Assembly (NCBI GenBank): GCA_964480695.1
Contig: CAYZPO010000043.1
Location: forward strand, 1-9,136
DNA from: CAZDDW01 sp964480695
GTDB taxonomy: Bacteria > Patescibacteriota > Patescibacteriia > UBA9934 > CAZDDW01
Reading direction: 5' to 3'
DNA: 9,136 bases
Part shown: piece by piece, positions 6,886 to 9,136 of the stretch
Numbering within the stretch: the first letter of the stretch is position 1
Layout of the letters: each line of letters opens with the position of its first letter
The notes under the pieces: model-generated
What the model was told of the DNA's origin: nothing
Seen by the model: only the letters and a program-made list of their open reading frames with translations
Database searches by the model: none
Position numbers and translations under genes: made by a program

Positions 6886-6887
6886 AG

Positions 6888-7283
6888 TTATATAAGGGCT
6901 ACAAAATACGGACTAAAAATTAATAAACCAATAATTGCGGCAAACAAAGAAGCAAACAATACCGCTGCTGCCATAATATCTTTAATATCTCTGACCACAG
7001 GATGGACTCTAGAGCGAAAACTGTCAACTATGCGCTCCAGAGCGCTGTTGATAAGCTCCATGATCAAAACCATGCTCACCAACAATAGAATAACTACCTG
7101 CTCCCAGGGTTGCAATGGAAAAATAAAAGCAAAAATTACCGCCAAAGCCCCTACCAACACCTGAACACGAAAACTATTTTCTGTTCGCCAAACAACTCGA
7201 ACTCCACGCAAGGCGTGCTCTGTACTTCGAATGATCTGTTTTACTGCTTTCATAATTATTTTCGATACTTTTCTATAATCCAT
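6888..7283 (-). CDS. dgkA: Diacylglycerol/undecaprenol kinase, DgkA family
   Basis: Small integral-membrane kinase that phosphorylates diacylglycerol or, in Gram-positive-type members, undecaprenol, returning the carrier lipid for cell-wall synthesis. Which lipid is used cannot be told. In 131 residues it shows an N-terminal amphipathic stretch, E36 in RTENSF, three membrane helices (about 41-58, 62-83, 103-126) and the family core MELINSALERIVD with E76, N79 and E83, then RDIKDIMAAAV with K101 and D102. These match the catalytic and metal-binding residues of E. coli DgkA. The start at 7283 overlaps ybeY by 28 bases and has GGAGG ten bases upstream; a second ATG at 7253 (121 residues, two bases after the ybeY stop) fits the spacing of the neighbouring genes and keeps every conserved residue, so the start is open. 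It is in the operon before ftsA. Confidence 0.94.
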   Translation of the reverse strand: MDYRKVSKIIMKAVKQIIRSTEHALRGVRVVWRTENSFRVQVLVGALAVIFAFIFPLQPWEQVVILLLVSMVLIMELINSALERIVDSFRSRVHPVVRDIKDIMAAAVLFASLFAAIIGLLIFSPYFVALI

Positions 7284-7681
7284 TCTTGAAGAGCCTCCAT
7301 AATCTTGGCTTCTCGAGCTTTCTTGTGTGTATGACCGAACAGATGTAAAACCCCGTGAGTGATGAGCAACATGACTTCATCTCGCGTCTTCGTCCTCTTT
7401 TCCTCAGCCTGTTGTTTGGCTTTTGAATAACAGATAACGATCTCACCAAGCAGATCGTCTTCTTTGTGCTCAAACGACAGGACATCAGTGACCTGATTCT
7501 TGCCTCGATAATCTCGATTCAGACGCTGAATTGTTTCTTCATCAACAAAGGCGACCGAGATAGTCCAATCATGTCGTTCGCGAAGAGCCTGGCGAATAAT
7601 TTTTAAAAGTCGTTCCACTTCCTTTAAAGGTAGCCGCTCGCCACCACGCAATAAACTCTGATTCACTTCAGCTCTTAACAT
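7256..7681 (-). CDS. ybeY: Endoribonuclease/rRNA maturation factor YbeY
   Basis: Zinc metalloprotein of the UPF0054 family, needed for 16S rRNA 3'-end processing and ribosome quality control. The 141-residue protein has the usual length and both hallmarks: DYRGKNQVTDVLSF (57-70) with conserved R59, and the zinc motif HGVLHLFGHTH (109-119) with ligands H109, H113 and H119. His-Thr replaces the more common Tyr-Asp just before the last ligand, a mild variation. The ATG lies three bases after the stop of the upstream membrane protein gene, and the 3' end overlaps dgkA if the longer dgkA start is used. The ybeY-dgkA pairing is common in bacteria and supports both calls. Confidence 0.96.
   Translation of the reverse strand: MLRAEVNQSLLRGGERLPLKEVERLLKIIRQALRERHDWTISVAFVDEETIQRLNRDYRGKNQVTDVLSFEHKEDDLLGEIVICYSKAKQQAEEKRTKTRDEVMLLITHGVLHLFGHTHKKAREAKIMEALQEWIIEKYRK
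7294..7298 (-). promoter_or_regulatory. Ribosome binding site for dgkA inside ybeY
   Basis: GGAGG on the minus strand, ten bases before the ATG at 7283, within the ybeY codons for Met-Glu-Ala. It favours the longer dgkA start, although it could arise from the ybeY protein sequence alone. Confidence 0.45.
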
Positions 7682-7684
7682 ACC

Positions 7685-8683
7685 TTACTTTAGAAGCATG
7701 CTATTAAGCATCATCTGAAAAGTCTGTAAATATTCTACTGTGGTCCTGGTTCCCGCACTATAACTGACAATATAAACACTATTCCCAGCATCAATATACG
7801 CTGTCATACGATCAGGACTCATCAAACTATCTAACCCTTCCTTGGAAATAAATTCTAATAGATCATCTGCGGAAGCCTCGGTATCTTGTTCAAGGAACCA
7901 GTCAGTCAGAGTCAATTCCTCAGTCTTTGTCTCACGAATGACCTGAACCACTTCCCCGTCAGGAGCTGTAAAAATGATCTGTTCTTCTTCTCCGCCGGTA
8001 ATGCGGACGTTCCATGGTGTTGGATAGTAGATCGAGTAACTAAAAGCTGGATCATCAAATAAACTAACTAGGCCTGATTCAACAATCGTTGCCGGAGCTG
8101 TTCCGTTAGGATTATAACGGTGAAAAATTTCGTTTCCGTCTAGGAAACCATCAGAATCTGTGTCTGGCAAAAGGGCGTTAGTTCCATATAGCTCTTCTTC
8201 GATATCAGTCAAACCGTCTGAATCTGTATCAGTTCCTGAACGTAAATCAGTGGCAAATGGATCCTCTGGTTCTGGATCAGGATCCGGCTCAGGATCTGGT
8301 TCTGGATCAGGATCCGGCTCAGGATCTGGTTCTGGATCAGGATCCGGAACAACTATTAGTGGTTCAGGAGTTGGTTCTTCTGGCTGTTCTAGGGTCCCCA
8401 AAACGATAATCGCCCCAGCAATGAAAAAGGCTAATACCAAAACCCCGCCGACCACGAGCTTAACTGGGAAGCCTTTCTTTTTTTTACGAACAGGGGGCTT
8501 GGATTTTGGTTTGGGTGCTGGTTTAGGAGGCGGAGGGGCTACCTGAGAAAACTTCTGCGCCGGAGCCTGCTTAGCCAAATTCCTAAATTTCTCAGGCATA
8601 ACAAAAATATCCGGCTCTTTCCCAGTTGTTGCCTGAGCTGGCGGTCTATCTATTATCGGTTTGGCTTGTGCCTTTTCGGCCAT
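7685..8683 (-). CDS. Hypothetical single-pass membrane protein with DP/EP stalk and TSP3-like repeats
   Basis: Family not recognised as a whole. The 332-residue protein has a cytoplasmic N-terminus (1-70) that is proline- and lysine-rich (PPPPKPAPKPKSKPP, then KKKK), one membrane helix (about 72-96), an extracytoplasmic stalk of alternating Asp-Pro and Glu-Pro (113-140), two Asp-rich calcium-binding-like repeats (DTDSDGLTDIEEELYGT and DTDSDGFLDGNEI, about 152-186) of thrombospondin type 3 style, and a C-terminal globular domain (about 204-332) beginning FSYSIYYPTPWNV. That last domain recalls PsbP-like folds, but only weakly. The stalk is probably stiff and extended and holds the globular domain off the membrane. 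The stop lies three bases before ybeY and the ATG three bases after the upstream gene, which shares the repeat type and the YNPNG ending. A role in envelope or division is only suggested by position. Confidence 0.85.
   Translation of the reverse strand: MAEKAQAKPIIDRPPAQATTGKEPDIFVMPEKFRNLAKQAPAQKFSQVAPPPPKPAPKPKSKPPVRKKKKGFPVKLVVGGVLVLAFFIAGAIIVLGTLEQPEEPTPEPLIVVPDPDPEPDPEPDPDPEPDPEPDPDPEPEDPFATDLRSGTDTDSDGLTDIEEELYGTNALLPDTDSDGFLDGNEIFHRYNPNGTAPATIVESGLVSLFDDPAFSYSIYYPTPWNVRITGGEEEQIIFTAPDGEVVQVIRETKTEELTLTDWFLEQDTEASADDLLEFISKEGLDSLMSPDRMTAYIDAGNSVYIVSYSAGTRTTVEYLQTFQMMLNSMLLK
8268..8345 (-). repeat. Tandem 30-bp coding repeat, 2.6 copies
   Basis: A perfect 30-bp unit made of five GG-starting hexamers (plus-strand reading) occurs at 8268-8297 and 8298-8327, and its first 18 bases again at 8328-8345. 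It encodes the Asp-Pro/Glu-Pro stalk of the membrane protein on the minus strand. Identity at the DNA level, beyond what the protein needs, points to recent slippage or duplication. Confidence 0.95.
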
Positions 8684-8686
8684 AAA

Positions 8687-9136
8687 TTATTCTGTAGGAA
8701 GCTCAAATAAATTTCCTTCTCCATTAGGGTTGTATCCTGAGTCAACCTCGGCCCCATCAATATAACTGTCACCATCTGTATCTGGATCCAAAGGATCAGT
8801 CTTCCAGGTATTTACCTCTTCATAATCTGACAGACCGTCAGCGTCTGTGTCTGTACTGCGAACACTGGTCCCAAGCTCGTCTTCTTCTTCATCAGTCAAC
8901 CCATCACGATCTGTATCAACCGGAATCTCATCTTCTTCCTCCTCCTCAACCACAACCTCCTCTTCTACTTCTACCTCTTCTGGCTCAACTGTACCCTCTT
9001 CCTCAATATCTACCTGATCCACAACTTCGGTTGGATCAATTATCGACACAGTTGCTTCAGGCTGACGCATTAAATAAAAAGCTAAAGCAGCGGCAGCTAT
9101 AACAACAACTGCTACGATGATAGCAATCATGACCAC
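8687..9136 (-). CDS. Hypothetical membrane protein with TSP3-like repeats, N-terminus probably cut
   Basis: The reading frame is open to the right edge; the GTG at 9136 may be internal, so the start is unknown. Within the 149 visible residues there is a membrane helix (about 2-22), a strongly acidic Glu/Val linker (43-70), and three Asp-rich calcium-binding-like repeats (DTDRDGLTDEEE, DTDADGLSDYEE and DPDTDGDSYIDGAE, about 74-130) ending in YNPNG. The tail stops a few residues later, with no globular domain. It resembles a shorter relative of the adjacent downstream protein, sharing TM-acidic linker-TSP3-like order and the YNPNG ending, so the two may come from an old duplication. The repeats would bind calcium outside the cell. 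It is the first visible gene of the dgkA-ftsA operon; function unknown. Confidence 0.8.
   Translation of the reverse strand: MVMIAIIVAVVVIAAAALAFYLMRQPEATVSIIDPTEVVDQVDIEEEGTVEPEEVEVEEEVVVEEEEEDEIPVDTDRDGLTDEEEDELGTSVRSTDTDADGLSDYEEVNTWKTDPLDPDTDGDSYIDGAEVDSGYNPNGEGNLFELPTE

Noticed and set aside
8268..8345. CRISPR-like array
   Set aside because: The 30-bp units are directly joined with no spacers and lie inside a coding repeat.
8160..8546. Plus-strand frame encoding a long Gly-Ser repeat protein
   Set aside because: It is the complement of the DP/EP stalk codons of the minus-strand membrane protein, which has coherent domains and operon spacing; the Gly-Ser frame has neither.

Overview
The window looks like chromosomal core sequence from a bacterium of the Candidate Phyla Radiation (Patescibacteria), something like the Falkowbacteria/Magasanikbacteria/Uhrbacteria group. 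This is an inference from the style of the genes, not from a marker phylogeny. The hints are very tight packing (gene gaps of 0-3 bases or short overlaps), a reduced ftsA-ftsZ division locus without the usual mur/ftsQ neighbours, a divergent FtsA nucleotide motif, membrane proteins with thrombospondin type 3 (TSP3)-like Asp-rich repeats, a stand-alone methyltransferase domain of 100 residues, and few Shine-Dalgarno sequences. The standard code fits. All ten visible stops are TAA or TAG, and none is TGA.

There are three transcriptional blocks. (1) Bases 1-3307, minus strand: nrdR, a single-domain MGMT-like alkyltransferase, an HtrA-type membrane-anchored serine protease and pyruvate kinase, whose C-terminus runs off the left edge. 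These genes are so tightly packed that they must be one operon. A good sigma-70-like promoter sits directly before nrdR, so close that the mRNA is probably leaderless or nearly so. (2) Bases 3391-4215, plus strand: one orphan lipoprotein, divergent from nrdR and convergent with ftsZ, closed by a hairpin terminator with U-tracts on both sides. (3) Bases 4294-9136, minus strand: two membrane proteins with TSP3-like repeats (the first cut by the right edge), ybeY (rRNA maturation/endonuclease), dgkA (diacylglycerol or undecaprenol kinase), ftsA, then a 162-bp gap with a weak terminator-like hairpin, an inverted repeat and a strong promoter, then ftsZ.

Functionally, block 3 joins cell division (FtsZ ring and its FtsA membrane anchor), lipid-carrier recycling (DgkA), ribosome maturation (YbeY) and two surface proteins of unknown role. 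Block 1 joins control of deoxynucleotide synthesis (NrdR), DNA repair, envelope protein quality control and the last step of glycolysis. The pyruvate kinase carries the residue set known from K+-independent enzymes.

No tRNA, rRNA, CRISPR, insertion sequence, phage gene or defence system is visible. The most interesting points are the ftsA-ftsZ intergenic control region, the probable leaderless nrdR transcript, the K+-independent pyruvate kinase signature, the one-domain alkyltransferase that keeps its reactive cysteine, and the pair of calcium-binding-like membrane proteins next to the division genes, one with a near-perfect DNA repeat. I see no clearly new multi-gene system.
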